A DNA stretch of 64,000 nt from Acanthochromis polyacanthus (lineage: Eukaryota > Chordata > Actinopteri > Pomacentridae): the NCBI RefSeq assembly GCF_021347895.1, contig NC_067117.1, positions 37,405,567-37,469,566 of the forward strand, written 5' to 3'. Position 1 is the first letter of the stretch, and each line of letters opens with the position of its first letter. The position numbers and the translations under genes were made by a program. Below are positions 32,501 to 47,500 of this stretch, piece after piece. Under the pieces are notes generated by a model. It saw only the letters and a program-made list of their open reading frames with translations, was not told the origin of the DNA and did no database searches.

Positions 32501-35500
32501 GCATTTCAGCTCCGGACCAGTATTTCAAGAGCAGAAAAATCATGAAGCCTGCATTAACGTGAACATAATGTGGACATACAAATTTCTTGTGCAGAATGAC
32601 TTGAAATGTGATCTGTGCGACGGCAAATGATGTTTAAGATGTTCTGGGTTGAAGGAATTGCATGGACAGCATATTTGACCAAATTGTGCATTTAAGCTCA
32701 GTATCAGCATTTCAAGCGCAGAAAAATCATGAAGCCTGCATTAACGTGAACATAATGTGGACACACAAATTTCTTGTGCAGAATGACTTGAAATGTAATC
32801 TGTACGAAGGCAAATGATGTTTGAGATGTTCTGGTTTGAACCAATTGCATGTACAGCATTTTTGAGCACACTGTGCATATGATTTCACGACCAGCATTTC
32901 AAGCGCAGAAAAATGATGAAGCCTTCATTAACGTGAAAATAATCTGGACACAGAAGTTTCTCCTTCAGATTTACTTGAAATGTGATCCATATGAAGGCAA
33001 ATGACGTTTAAGATGTTCTGGGTTGAAGGAATTGCATGTACAGCATATTTGACCAAATTGTGCATTTCAGCTCAGTATCAGCATTTGCAGCGCAGAAAAG
33101 CCTGCATTAACGTGAACATAATGTGGACAGACAAATTTCTTGTGCAGAATGACTTGAAATGTAATCTGTACGAAGGCAAATGATGTTTGAGATGTTCTGG
33201 TTTGAACCAATTGCATGTACAGCATTTTTGAGCACACTGTGCATATGATTTCACGACCAGCATTTCAAGAGCAGAGAAATCATGAAAGCGTCATGAACGT
33301 AAAGTTCATGTTTAACACACAAAGTTCTTGTTCAAATGTGATCTGTATGATGGCAAATGATGTTGAAGATGTTGAAGGAATTGCATGGACAGCTTATTTG
33401 ACCAAACTGTGCATTTCAGCTCCGGACCAGCATTTCAAGCGCAGAAAAATCATGAAGCCTGCATTAACGTGAACATAATGTAGACAGACAAATTTCTTGT
33501 GCAGATTGACTTGACATGTCATCTGTATGAAGACAAATGATGTTGAAGATGTTCTGGTTCGAAAGAATTGCATGGACAGCATATTTGACCAAATTGTGTA
33601 CCTCAGGCCAGGATCATTATTTTAAGCGCAGAAAAATCATGAAGCCTGCATTAACGTGAACATAATGTGGACATACAAATTTCTTGTGCAGAATGACTTG
33701 AAATGTGATCTGTGCGACGGCAAATGATGTTTAAGATGTTCTGGGTTGAAGGAATTGCATGGATAGCATATTTGACCAAATTGTGCATTTCAGCTCAGTA
33801 TCAGCATTTGCAGCGCAGAAAAATCATGAAGCCTGCATTAACGTGAACATAATGTGGACACACAAATTTCTTGTGCAGATTGACTTGAAATGTGATCTGT
33901 ATGAAGGCAAATGATGTTTGAGATGTTCTGGTTTGATCCAGTTGCATGGACAGCATATTTGACCAAACTGTGCATTTCAGCTCCGGACCAGCATTTCAAG
34001 CGCAGAAAAATCATGAAGCCTGCATTAACGTGAACATAATGTGGACATACAAATTTCTTGTGCAGAATGACTTGAAATGTGATCTGTGCGACGGCAAATG
34101 ATGTTTAAGATGTTCTGGGTTGAAGGAATTGCATGGACAGCATATTTGACCAAATTGTGCATTTAAGCTCAGTATCAGCATTTCAAGCGCAGAAAAATCA
34201 TGAAGCCTGCATTAACGTGAACATAATGTGGACACACAAATTTCTTGTGCAGAATGACTTGAAATGTGATCTGTGCGACGGCAAATGATGTTTAAGATGT
34301 TCTGGGTTGAAGGAATTGCATGGACAGCATATTTGACCAAATTGTGCATTTCAGCTCAGTATCAGCATTTCAAGCGCAGAAAAATCATGAAGCCTGCATT
34401 CACGTGAACATAATGTGGACACACAAATTTCTTGTGCAGATTGACTTGAAATGTGATCTGGATGAAGGCAAATGATGTTTGAGATGTTCTGGTTTGATCC
34501 AGTTGCATGGACAGCATATTTGACCACACTGTGCATATGATTTCACGACCAGCATTTCAAGAGCAGAGAAATCATGAAAGCGTCATTAACGTAAAGTTCA
34601 TGTTAACACACAAAGTTCTTGTTCAAATGTGATCTGTATGATGGCAAATGATTTTGAAGATGTTGAAGGAATTGCATGGACAGCATATTTGACCAAACTG
34701 TGCATTTAAGCTCAGTATCAGCATTTCAAGCGCAGAAAAATCATGAAGCCTGCATTAACGTGAACATAATGTGGACACACAAATTTATTGTGCAGAATGA
34801 CTTGAAATGTAATCTGTACGAAGGCAAATGATGTTTGAGATGTTCTGGTTTGAACCAATTGCATGTACAGCATTTTTGAGCACACTGTGCATATGATTTC
34901 ACGACCAGCATTTCAAGCGCAGAAAAATGATGAAGCCTTCATTAACGTGAAAATAATCTGGACACAGAAGTTTCTCCTTCAGATTTACTTGAAATGTGAT
35001 CCATATGAAGGCAAATGACGATTAAGATGTTCTGGGTTGAAGGAATTGCATGTACAGCATATTTGACCAAACTGTGCATTTCAGCTCCGCACCAGCATTT
35101 CAAACGCAGAAAAATCATGAAGCCTGCATTAACGTGAACATAATGTGGACACACAAATTTCTTGTGCAGAATGACTTGAAATGTGATCTGTATGAAGGCA
35201 AATGATGTTTGAGATGTTCTGGTTTGATCCAGTTGCATGGACAGCATATTTGACCAAACTGTGCATTTCAGCTCCGGACCAGCATTTCAAGCGCAGAAAA
35301 ATCATGAAGCCTGCATTAACGTGAACATAATGTGGACATACAAATTTCTTGTGCAGAATGACTTGAAATGTGATCTGTGCGACGGCAAATGATGTTTAAG
35401 ATGTTCTGGGTTGAAGGAATTGCATGGACAGCATATTTGACCAAATTGTGCATTTCAGCTCAGTATCAGCATTTGCAGCGCAAAAAAATCATGAAGCCTG

Positions 35501-38500
35501 CATTAACGTGAACATAATGTGGACACACAAATTTCTTGTGCAGATTGACTTGAAATGTGATCTGTATGAAGGCAAATGATGTTTGAGATGTTCTGGTTTG
35601 AACCAATTGCATGTACAGCATTTTTGAGCACACTGTGCATATGATTTCACGACCAGCATTTCAAGCGCAGAAAAATGATGAAGCCTTCATTAACGTGAAA
35701 ATCATCTGGACACAGAAGTTTCTCCTTCAGAATTACTTGAAATGTGATCCATATGAAGGCAAATGACGTTTAAGATGTTCTGGGTTGAAGGAATTGCATG
35801 TACAGCATATTTGACCAAACTGTGCATTTCAGCTCCGGACCAGCATTTCAAACGCAGAAAAATCATGAAGCCTGCATTAACGTGAACATAATGTGGACAT
35901 ACAAATTTCTTGTGCAGAATGACTTGAAATGTGATCTGTGCGACGGCAAATGATGTTTAAGATGTTCTGGGTTGAAGGAATTGCATGGATAGCATATTTG
36001 ACCAAATTGTGCATTTCAGCTCAGTATCAGCATTTGCAGCGCAGAAAAATCATGAAGCCTGCATTAACGTGAACATAATGTGGACAGACAAATTTCTTGT
36101 GCAGAATGACTTGAAATGTGATCTGTATGAAGGCAAATGATGTTTAAGATGTTCTGGTTTGATCCAGTTGCATGGACAGCATATTTGACAACACTGTGCA
36201 TATGATTTCACGACCAGCATTTCAAGAGCAGAGAAATCATGAAAGCGTCATGAACGTAAAGTTAATGTTTAACACACAAAGTTCTTGTTCAAGTGTGATC
36301 TGTATGATGGCAAATGATGTTGAAGATGTTGAAGGAATTGCATGGACAGCTTATTTGACCAAACTGTGCATTTCAGCTCCGGACCAGCATTTCAAGCGCA
36401 GAAAAATCATGAAGCCTGCATTAACGTGAACATAATGTAGACAGACAAATTTCTTGTGCAGATTGACTTGACATGTCATCTGTATGAAGACAAATGATGT
36501 TGAAGATGTTCTGGTTCGAAAGAATTGCATGGACAGCATATTTGACCAAATTGTGTACTTCAGCCCAGGATCATTATTTTAAGCGCAGAAAAATCATGAA
36601 GCCTGCATTAACGTGAACATAATGTGGACACACAAATTTCTTGTGCAGAATGACTTGAAATGTGATCTGTATGAAGGCAAATGATGTTTAAGATGTTCTG
36701 GGTTGAAGGAATTGCATGGACAGCATATTTGACCAAATTGTGCATTTCAGCTCAGTATCAGCATTTGCAGCGCAGAAAAATCAGGAAGCCTGCATTAACG
36801 TGAACATAATGTGGACACACAAATTTCTTGTGCAGATTGACTTGAAATGTGATCTGTATGAAGGCAAATGATGTTTAAGATGTTCTGGGTTGAAGGAATT
36901 GCATGGACAGCATATTTGACCAAATTGTGCATTTCAGCTCAGTATCAGCATTTGCAGCGCAGAAAAATCAGGAAGCCTGCATTAACGTGAACATAATCTG
37001 GACACAGAAGTTTCTCCTTCAGAATTACTTGAAATGTGATCCATATGAAGGCAAATGACGTTTAAGATGTTCTGGGTTGAAGAAATTGCATGTACAGCAT
37101 ATTTGACCAAACTGTGCATTTCAGCTCCGGACCAGCATTTCAAGCGCAGAAAAATCATGAAGCCTGCATTTTACGTGAACATAATGTGGACATACAAATT
37201 TCTTGTGCAGATTGACTTGAAATGTGATCTGTATGAAGGCAAATGATGTTTGAGATGTTCTGGTTTGATCCAGTTGCATGGACAGCATATTTGACCAAAC
37301 TGTGCATTTCAGCTCCGGACCAGCATTTCAAGCGCAGAAAAATCATGAAGCCTGCATTAACGTGAACATAATGTGGACATACAAATTTCTTGTGCAGAAT
37401 GACTTGAAATGTGATCTGTGCGACGGCAAATGATGTTTAAGATGTTCTGGGTTGAAGGAATTGCATGGACAGCATATTTGACCAAATTGTGCATTTCAGC
37501 TCAGTATCAGCATTTGCAGCGCAGAAAAATCATGAAGCCTGCATTAACGTGAACATAATGTGGACACACAAATTTCTTGTGCAGATTGACATGAAATGTG
37601 ATCTCTATGAAGGCAAATGATGTTTGAGATGTTCTGGTTTGAACCAATTGCATGGACAGCATATTTGACCAAATTGTGTACTTCAGCCCAGGATCATTAT
37701 TTTAAGCGCAGAAAAATCATGAAGCCTGCATTAACGTGAACATAATGTGGACACACAAATTTCTTGTGCAGAATGACTTGAAATGTGATCTGTATGAAGG
37801 CAAATGATGTTTAAGATGTTCTGGGTTGAAGGAATTGCATGGACAGCATATTTGACCAAATTGTGCATTTCAGCTCAGTATCAGCATTTGCAGCGCAGAA
37901 AAATCATGAAGCCTGCATTAACGTGAACATAATGTGGACACACAAATTTCTTGTGCAGATTGACTTGAAATGTGATCTGTATGAAGGCAAATGATGTTTA
38001 AGATGTTCTGGGTTGAAGGAATTGCATGGACAGCATATTTGACCAAATTGTGCATTTCAGCTCAGTATCAGCATTTGCAGCGCAGAAAAATCAGGAAGCC
38101 TGCATTAACGTGAACATAATCTGGACACAGAAGTTTCTCCTTCAGAATGACTTGAAATGTGATCCATATGAAGGCAAATGACGTTTAAGATGTTCTGGGT
38201 TGAAGGAATTGCATGTACAGCATATTTGACCAAACTGTGCATTTCAGCTCCGGACCAGCATTTCAAGCGCAGAAAAATCATGAAGCCTGCATTAACGAGA
38301 ACATAATGTGGACAGACAAATTTCTTGTGCAGAATGACTTGAAATGTGATCTGTATGAAGGCAAATGATGTTTGTGATGTTCTGGTTAGATCCAGTTGCA
38401 TGGACAGCATATTTGACCACACTTGTGCATATGATTTCACGACCAGCATTTCAAGCGCAGAAAAATGATGAAGCCTTCATTAACGTGAAAATAATCTGGA

Positions 38501-41500
38501 CACAGAAGTTTCTCCTTCAGATTTACTTGAAATGTGATCCATATGAAGGCAAATGACGTTTAAGATGTTCTGGGTTGAAGGAATTGCATGTACAGCATAT
38601 TTGACCAAACTGTGCATTTCAGCTCCGGACCAGCATTTCAAACGCAGAAAAATCATGAAGCCTGCATTAACGTGAACATAATGTGGACACACAAATTTCT
38701 TGTGCAGAATGACTTGAAATGTGATCTGTATGAAGGCAAATGATGTTTGAGATGTTCTGGTTTGATCCAGTTGCATGGACAGCATATTTGACCAAACTGT
38801 GCATTTCAGCTCCGGACCAGCATTTCAAGCGCAGAAAAATCATGAAGCCTGCATTAACGTGAACATAATGTGGACATACAAATTTCTTGTGCAGAATGAC
38901 TTGAAATGTGATCTGTGCGACGGCAAATGATGTTTAAGATGTTCTGGGTTGAAGGAATTGCATGTACAGCATATTTGACCAAATTGTGCATTTCAGCTCA
39001 GTATCAGCATTTGCAGCGCAGAAAAATCATGAAGCCTGCATTAACGTGAACATAATTTGGACAGACAAATTTCTTGTGCAGAATGACTTGAAATGTGATC
39101 TGTATGAAGGCAAATGATGTTTAAGATGTTCTGGTTTGATCCAGTTGCATGGACAGCATATTTGACAACACTGTGCATATGATTTCACGACCAGCATTTC
39201 AAGAGCAGAGAAATCATGAAAGCGTCATGAACGTAAAGTTCATGTTTAACACACAAAGTTCTTGTTCAAATGTGATCTGTATGATGGCAAATGATGTTGA
39301 AGATGTTGAAGGAATTGCATGGACAGCTTATTTGACCAAACTGTGCATTTCAGCTCCGGACCAGCATTTCAAGCGCAGAAAAATCATGAAGCCTGCATTA
39401 ACGTGAACATAATGTAGACAGACAAATTTCTTGTGCAGATTGACTTGACATGTCATCTGTATGAAGACAAATGATGTTGAAGATGTTCTGGTTCGAAAGA
39501 ATTGCATGGACAGCATATTTGACCAAATTGTGTACTTCAGGCCAGGATCATTATTTTAAGCGCAGAAAAATCATGAAGCCTGCATTAACGTGAACATAAT
39601 GTGGACACACAAATTTCTTGTGCAGAATGACTTGAAATGTGATCTGTATGAAGGCAAATGATGTTTAAGATGTTCTGGGTTGAAGGAATTGCATGTACAG
39701 CATATTTGACCAAACTGTGCATTTCAGCTCCGGACCAGCATTTCAAGCGCAGAAAAATCATGAAGCCTGCATTAACGTGAACATAATGTGGACATACAAA
39801 TTTCTTGTGCAGAATGACTTGAAATGTGATCTGTGCGACGGCAAATGATGTTTAAGATGTTCTGGTTGATCCAGATTGCATGGACAGCATATTTGACCAA
39901 ACTGTGCATTTCAGCTCCGGACCAGCATTTCAAGCGCAGAAAAATCATGAAGCCTGCATTAACGTGAACATAATGTGGACAGACAAATTTCTTGTGCAGA
40001 TTGACTTGAAATGTGATCTGTATGAAGGCAAATGATGTTTGAGATGTTCTGGTTTGATCCAGTTGCATGGACAGCATATTTGACCAAACTGTGCATTTCA
40101 GCTCCGGACCAGCATTTCAAGCGCAGAAAAATCATGAAGCCTGCATTAACGTGAACATAATGTGGACATACAAATTTCTTGTGCAGAATGACTTGAAATG
40201 TGATCTGTGCGACGGCAAATGATGTTTAAGATGTTCTGGGTTGAAGGAATTGCATGGATAGCATATTTGACCAAATTGTGCATTTCAGCTCAGTATCAGC
40301 ATTTGCAGCGCAGAAAAATCATGAAGCCTGCATTAACGTGAACATAATGTGGACAGACAAATTTCTTGTGCAGAATGACTTGAAATGTGATCTGTATGAA
40401 GGCAAATGATGTTTAAGATGTTCTGGTTTGATCCAGTTGCATGGACAGCATATTTGACCAAACTGTGCATTTCAGCTCCGGACCAGCATTTCAAGCGCAG
40501 AAAAATCATGAAGCCTCATTAACGTGAACATAATGTGGACACACAAATTTCTTGTGCAGAATGACTTGAAATGTGATCTGTGCGACGGCAAATGATGTTT
40601 AAGATGTTCTGGGTTGAAGGAATTGCATGGACAGCATATTTGACCAAATTGTGCATTTCAGCTCAGTATCAGCATTTGCAGCGCAGAAAAATCATGAAGC
40701 CTGCATTAACGTGAACATAATGTGGACAACAAATTTCTTGTGCAGAATGACTTGAAATGTGATCTGTATGAAGGCAAATGATGTTTAAGATGTTCTGGTT
40801 GAAGGAATTGCATGGACAGCATATTTGACCAAATTGTGCATTTCAGCTCAGTATCAGCATTTCAAGCGCAGAAAAATCATGAAGCCTGCATTAACGTGAA
40901 CATAATGTGGACACACAAATTTCTTGTGCAGATGACTTGAAATGTGATCTGTATGAAGGCAAATGATGTTTAAGATGTTCTGGGTTGAAGGAATTGCATG
41001 GACAGCATATTTGACCAAATTGTGCATTTCAGCTCAGTATCAGCATTTGCAGCGCAGAAAAATCATGAAGCCTGCATTAACGTGAACATAATGTGGACAT
41101 ACAAATTTCTTGTGCAGAATGACTTGAAATGTGATCTGTGCGACGGCAAATGATGTTTAAGATGTTCTGGGTTGAAGGAATTGCATGGATAGCATATTTG
41201 ACCAAATTGTGCATTTCAGCTCAGTATCAGCATTTGCAGCGCAGAAAAATCATGAAGCCTGCATTAACGTGAACATAATGTGGACAGACAAATTTCTTGT
41301 GCAGAATGACTTGAAATGTGATCTGTATGAAGGCAAATGATGTTTAAGATGTTCTGGTTTGATCCAGTTGCATGGACAGCATATTTGACCAAACTGTGCA
41401 TTTCAGCTCCGGACCAGCATTTCAAGCGCAGAAAAATCATGAAGCCTGCATTAACGTGAACATAATGTGGACATACAAATTTCTTGTGCAGAATGACTTG

Positions 41501-44500
41501 AAATGTGATCTGTGCGACGGCAAATGATGTTTAAGATGTTCTGGGTTGAAGGAATTGCATGGATAGCATATTTGACCAAATTGTGCATTTCAGCTCAGTA
41601 TCAGCATTTGCAGCGCAGAAAAATCATGAAGCCTGCATTAACGTGAACATAATGTGGACAGACAAATTTCTTGTGCAGAATGACTTGAAATGTGATCTGT
41701 ATGAAGGCAAATGATGTTTGAGATGTTCTGGTTTGATCCAGTTGCATGGACAGCATATTTGACCAAACTGTGCATTTCAGCTCCGGACCAGCATTTCAAG
41801 CGCAGAAAAATCATGAAGCCTGCATTAACGTGAACATAATGTGGACATACAAATTTCTTGTGCAGAATGACTTGAAATGTGATCTGTGCGACGGCAAATG
41901 ATGTTTAAGATGTTCTGGGTTGAAGGAATTGCATGGATAGCATATTTGACCAAATTGTGCATTTCAGCTCAGTATCAGCATTTGCAGCGCAGAAAAATCA
42001 TGAAGCCTGCATTAACGTGAACATAATGTGGACAGACAAATTTCTTGTGCAGAATGACTTGAAATGTGATCTGTATGAAGGCAAATGATGTTTGAAGATG
42101 TTCTGGTTTGATCCAGTTGCATGGACAGCATATTTGACCAAACTGTGCATTTCAGCTCCGGACCAGCATTTCAAGCGCAGAAAAATCATGAAGCCTGCAT
42201 TAACGTGAACATAATGTGGACACACAAATTTCTTGTGCAGAATGACTTGAAATGTGATCTGTGCGACGGCAAATGATGTTTAAGATGTTCTGGGTTGAAG
42301 GAATTGCATGGACAGCATATTTGACCAAATTGTGCATTTCAGCTCAGTATCAGCATTTGCAGCGCAGAAAAATCATGAAGCCTGCATTAACGTGAACATA
42401 ATGTGGACAACAAATTTCTTGTGCAGAATGACTTGAAATGTGATCTGTATGAAGGCAAATGATGTTTAAGATGTTCTGGGTTGAAGGAATTGCATGGACA
42501 GCATATTTGACCAAATTGTGCATTTCAGCTCAGTATCAGCATTTGCAGCGCAGAAAAATCATGAAGCCTGCATTAACGTGAACATAATGTGGACATACAA
42601 ATTTCTTGTGCAGAATGACTTGAAATGTGATCTGTGAAGGCAAATGATGTTTAAGATGTTCTGGGTTGAAGGAATTGCATGGACAGCATATTTGACCAAA
42701 TTGTGCATTTCAGCTCAGTATCAGCATTTGCAGCGCAGAAAAATCATGAAGCCTGCATTAACGTGAACATAATGTGGACAGACAAATTTCTTGTGCAGAA
42801 TGACTTGAAATGTGATCTGTATGAAGGCAAATGATGTTTGAGATGTTCTGGTTTGATCCAGTTGCATGGACAGCATATTTGACCAAACTGTGCATTTCAG
42901 CTCCGGACCAGCATTTCAAGCGCAGAAAAATCATGAAGCCTGCATTAACGTGAACATAATGTGGACATACAAATTTCTTGTGCAGAATGACTTGAAATGT
43001 GATCTGTGCGACGGCAAATGATGTTTAAGATGTTCTGGGTTGAAGGAATTGCATGGATAGCATATTTGACCAAATTGTGCATTTCAGCTCAGTATCAGCA
43101 TTTGCAGCGCAGAAAAATCATGAAGCCTGCATTAACGTGAACATAATGTGGACACACAAATTTCTTGTGCAGATTGACTTGAAATGTGATCTGTATGAAG
43201 GCAAATGATGTTTGAGATGTTCTGGTTTGAACCAATTGCATGGACAGCATTTTTGAGCACACTGTGCATATGATTTCACGACCAGCATTTCAAGCGCAGA
43301 AAAATGATGAAGCCTTCATTAACGTGAAAATCATCTGGACACAGAAGTTTCTCCTTCAGAATTACTTGAAATGTGATCCATATGAAGGCAAATGACGTTT
43401 AAGATGTTCTGGGTTGAAGGAATTGCATGTACAGCATATTTGACCAAACTGTGCATTTCAGCTCCGGACCAGCATTTCAAGCGCAGAAAAATCATGAAGC
43501 CTGCATTAACGTGAACATAATGTGGACATACAAATTTCTTGTGCAGAATGACTTGAAATGTGATCTGTGCGACGGCAAATGATGTTTAAGATGTTCTGGG
43601 TTGAAGGAATTGCATGGATAGCATATTTGACCAAATTGTGCATTTCAGCTCAGTATCAGCATTTGCAGCGCAGAAAAATCATGAAGCCTGCATTAACGTG
43701 AACATAATGTGGACACACAAATTTCTTGTGCAGATTGACTTGAAATGTGATCTGTATGAAGGCAAATGATGTTTGAGATGTTCTGGTTTGAACCAATTGC
43801 ATGGACAGCATTTTTGAGCACACTGTGCATATGATTTCACGACCAGCATTTCAAGCGCAGAAAAATGATGAAGCCTTCATTAACGTGAAAATCATCTGGA
43901 CACAGAAGTTTCTCCTTCAGAATTACTTGAAATGTGATCCATATGAAGGCAAATGACGTTTAAGATGTTCTGGGTTGAAGGAATTGCATGTACAGCATAT
44001 TTGACCAAACTGTGCATTTCAGCTCCGGACCAGCATTTCAAGCGCAGAAAAATCATGAAGCCTGCATTAACGTGAACATAATGTGGACATACAAATTTCT
44101 TGTGCAGAATGACTTGAAATGTGATCTGTGCGACGGCAAATGATGTTTAAGATGTTCTGGGTTGAAGGAATTGCATGGACAGCATATTTGACCAAATTGT
44201 GCATTTCAGCTCAGTATCAGCATTTGCAGCGCAGAAAAATCATGAAGCCTGCATTAACGTGAACATAATGTGGACAGACAAATTTCTTGTGCAGAATGAC
44301 TTGAAATGTGATCTGTATGAAGGCAAATGATGTTTAAGATGTTCTGGTTTGATCCAGTTGCATGGACAGCATATTTGACCAAACTGTGCATTTCAGCTCC
44401 GGACCAGCATTTCAAGCGCAGAAAAATCATGAAGCCTGCATTAACGTGAACATAATGTGGACATACAAATTTCTTGTGCAGAATGACTTGAAATGTGATC

Positions 44501-47500
44501 TGTGCGACGGCAAATGATGTTTAAGATGTTCTGGGTTGAAGGAATTGCATGGATAGCATATTTGACCAAATTGTGCATTTCAGCTCAGTATCAGCATTTG
44601 CAGCGCAGAAAAATCATGAAGCCTGCATTAACGTGAACATAATGTGGACAGACAAATTTCTTGTGCAGAATGACTTGAAATGTGATCTGTATGAAGGCAA
44701 ATGATGTTTGAGATGTTCTGGTTTGATCCAGTTGCATGGACAGCATATTTGACCAAACTGTGCATTTCAGCTCCGGACCAGCATTTCAAGCGCAGAAAAA
44801 TCATGAAGCCTGCATTAACGTGAACATAATGTGGACATACAAATTTCTTGTGCAGAATGACTTGAAATGTGATCTGTGCGACGGCAAATGATGTTTAAGA
44901 TGTTCTGGGTTGAAGGAATTGCATGGATAGCATATTTGACCAAATTGTGCATTTCAGCTCAGTATCAGCATTTGCAGCGCAGAAAAATCATGAAGCCTGC
45001 ATTAACGTGAACATAATGTGGACAGACAAATTTCTTGTGCAGAATGACTTGAAATGTGATCTGTATGAAGGCAAATGATGTTTGAGATGTTCTGGTTTGA
45101 TCCAGTTGCATGGACAGCATATTTGACCAAACTGTGCATTTCAGCTCCGGACCAGCATTTCAAGCGCAGAAAAATCATGAAGCCTGCATTAACGTGAACA
45201 TAATGTGGACATACAAATTTCTTGTGCAGAATGACTTGAAATGTGATCTGTGCGACGGCAAATGATGTTTAAGATGTTCTGGGTTGAAGGAATTGCATGG
45301 ATAGCATATTTGACCAAATTGTGCATTTCAGCTCAGTATCAGCATTTGCAGCGCAGAAAAATCATGAAGCCTGCATTAACGTGAACATAATGTGGACAGA
45401 CAAATTTCTTGTGCAGAATGACTTGAAATGTGATCTGTATGAAGGCAAATGATGTTTGAGATGTTCTGGTTTGAACCAGTTGCATGGACAGCATATTTGA
45501 CAACACTGTGCATATGATTTCACGACCAGCATTTCAAGCGCAGAAAAATCATGAAGCCTTCATTAACGTGAAAATCATCTGGACACAGAAGTTTCTCCTT
45601 CAGAATTACTTGAAATGTGATCCATATGAAGGCAAATGACGTTTAAGATGTTCTGGGTTGAAGGAATTGCATGTACAGCATATTTGACCAAACTGTGCAT
45701 TTCAGCTCCGGACCAGCATTTCAAGCGCAGAAAAATCATGAAGCCTGCATTAACGTGAACATAATGTGGACATACAAATTTCTTGTGCAGAATGACTTGA
45801 AATGTGATCTGTGCGACGGCAAATGATGTTTAAGATGTTCTGGGTTGAAGGAATTGCATGGATAGCATATTTGACCAAATTGTGCATTTCAGCTCAGTAT
45901 CAGCATTTGCAGCGCAGAAAAATCATGAAGCCTGCATTAACGTGAACATAATGTGGACAGACAAATTTCTTGTGCAGAATGACTTGAAATGTGATCTGTA
46001 TGAAGGCAAATGATGTTTGAGATGTTCTGGTTTGATCCAGTTGCATGGACAGCATATTTGACCAAACTGTGCATTTCAGCTCCGGACCAGCATTTCAAGC
46101 GCAGAAAAATCATGAAGCCTGCATTAACGTGAACATAATGTGGACACACAAATTTCTTGTGCAGATTGACTTGAAATGTGATCTGTATGAAGGCAAATGA
46201 TGTTTGAGATGTTCTGGTTTGAACCAATTGCATGGACAGCATTTTTGAGCACACTGTGCATATGATTTCACGACCAGCATTTCAAGCGCAGAAAAATCAT
46301 GAAGCCTCATTAACGTGAAAATCATGTGGACACAGAAGTTTCTCTTCAGAATTACTTGAAATGTGATCTGTATGAAGGCAAATGACGTTTAAGATGTTCT
46401 GGGTTGAAGGAATTGCATGTACAGCATATTTGACCAAACTGTGCATTTCAGCTCCGGACCAGCATTTCAAGCGCAGAAAAATCATGAAGCCTGCATTAAC
46501 GTGAACATAATGTGGACATACAAATTTCTTGTGCAGAATGACTTGAAATGTGATCTGTGCGACGGCAAATGATGTTTAAGATGTTCTGGGTTGAAGGAAT
46601 TGCATGGACAGCATATTTGACCAAATTGTGCATTTCAGCTCAGTATCAGCATTTGCAGCGCAGAAAAATCATGAAGCCTGCATTAACGTGAACATAATGT
46701 GGACACACAAATTTCTTGTGCAGATTGACTTGAAATGTGATCTGTATGAAGGCAAATGATGTTTGAGATGTTCTGGTTTGAACCAATTGCATGGACAGCA
46801 TTTTTGAGCACACTGTGCATATGATTTCACGACCAGCATTTCAAGCGCAGAAAAATGATGAAGCCTTCATTAACGTGAAAATCATCTGGACACAGAAGTT
46901 TCTCCTTCAGAATTACTTGAAATGTGATCCATATGAAGGCAAATGACGTTTAAGATGTTCTGGGTTGAAGGAATTGCATGTACAGCATATTTGACCAAAC
47001 TGTGCATTTCAGCTCCGGACCAGCATTTCAAGCGCAGAAAAATCATGAAGCCTGCATTAACGTGAACATAATGTGGACATACAAATTTCTTGTGCAGAAT
47101 GACTTGAAATGTGATCTGTGCGACGGCAAATGATGTTTAAGATGTTCTGGGTTGAAGGAATTGCATGGATAGCATATTTGACCAAATTGTGCATTTCAGC
47201 TCAGTATCAGCATTTGCAGCGCAGAAAAATCATGAAGCCTGCATTAACGTGAACATAATGTGGACAGACAAATTTCTTGTGCAGATGACTTGAAATGTGA
47301 TCTGTATGAAGGCAAATGATGTTTGAGATGTTCTGGTTTGAACCAATTGCATGGACAGCATATTTGACACACTGTGCATATGATTTCACGACCAGCATTT
47401 CAAGCGCAGAAAAATCATGAAGCCTCATTAACGTGAAAATCATGTGGACACACAAGTTTCTTTCAGAATTACTTGAAATGTGATCTGTATGAAGGCAAAT

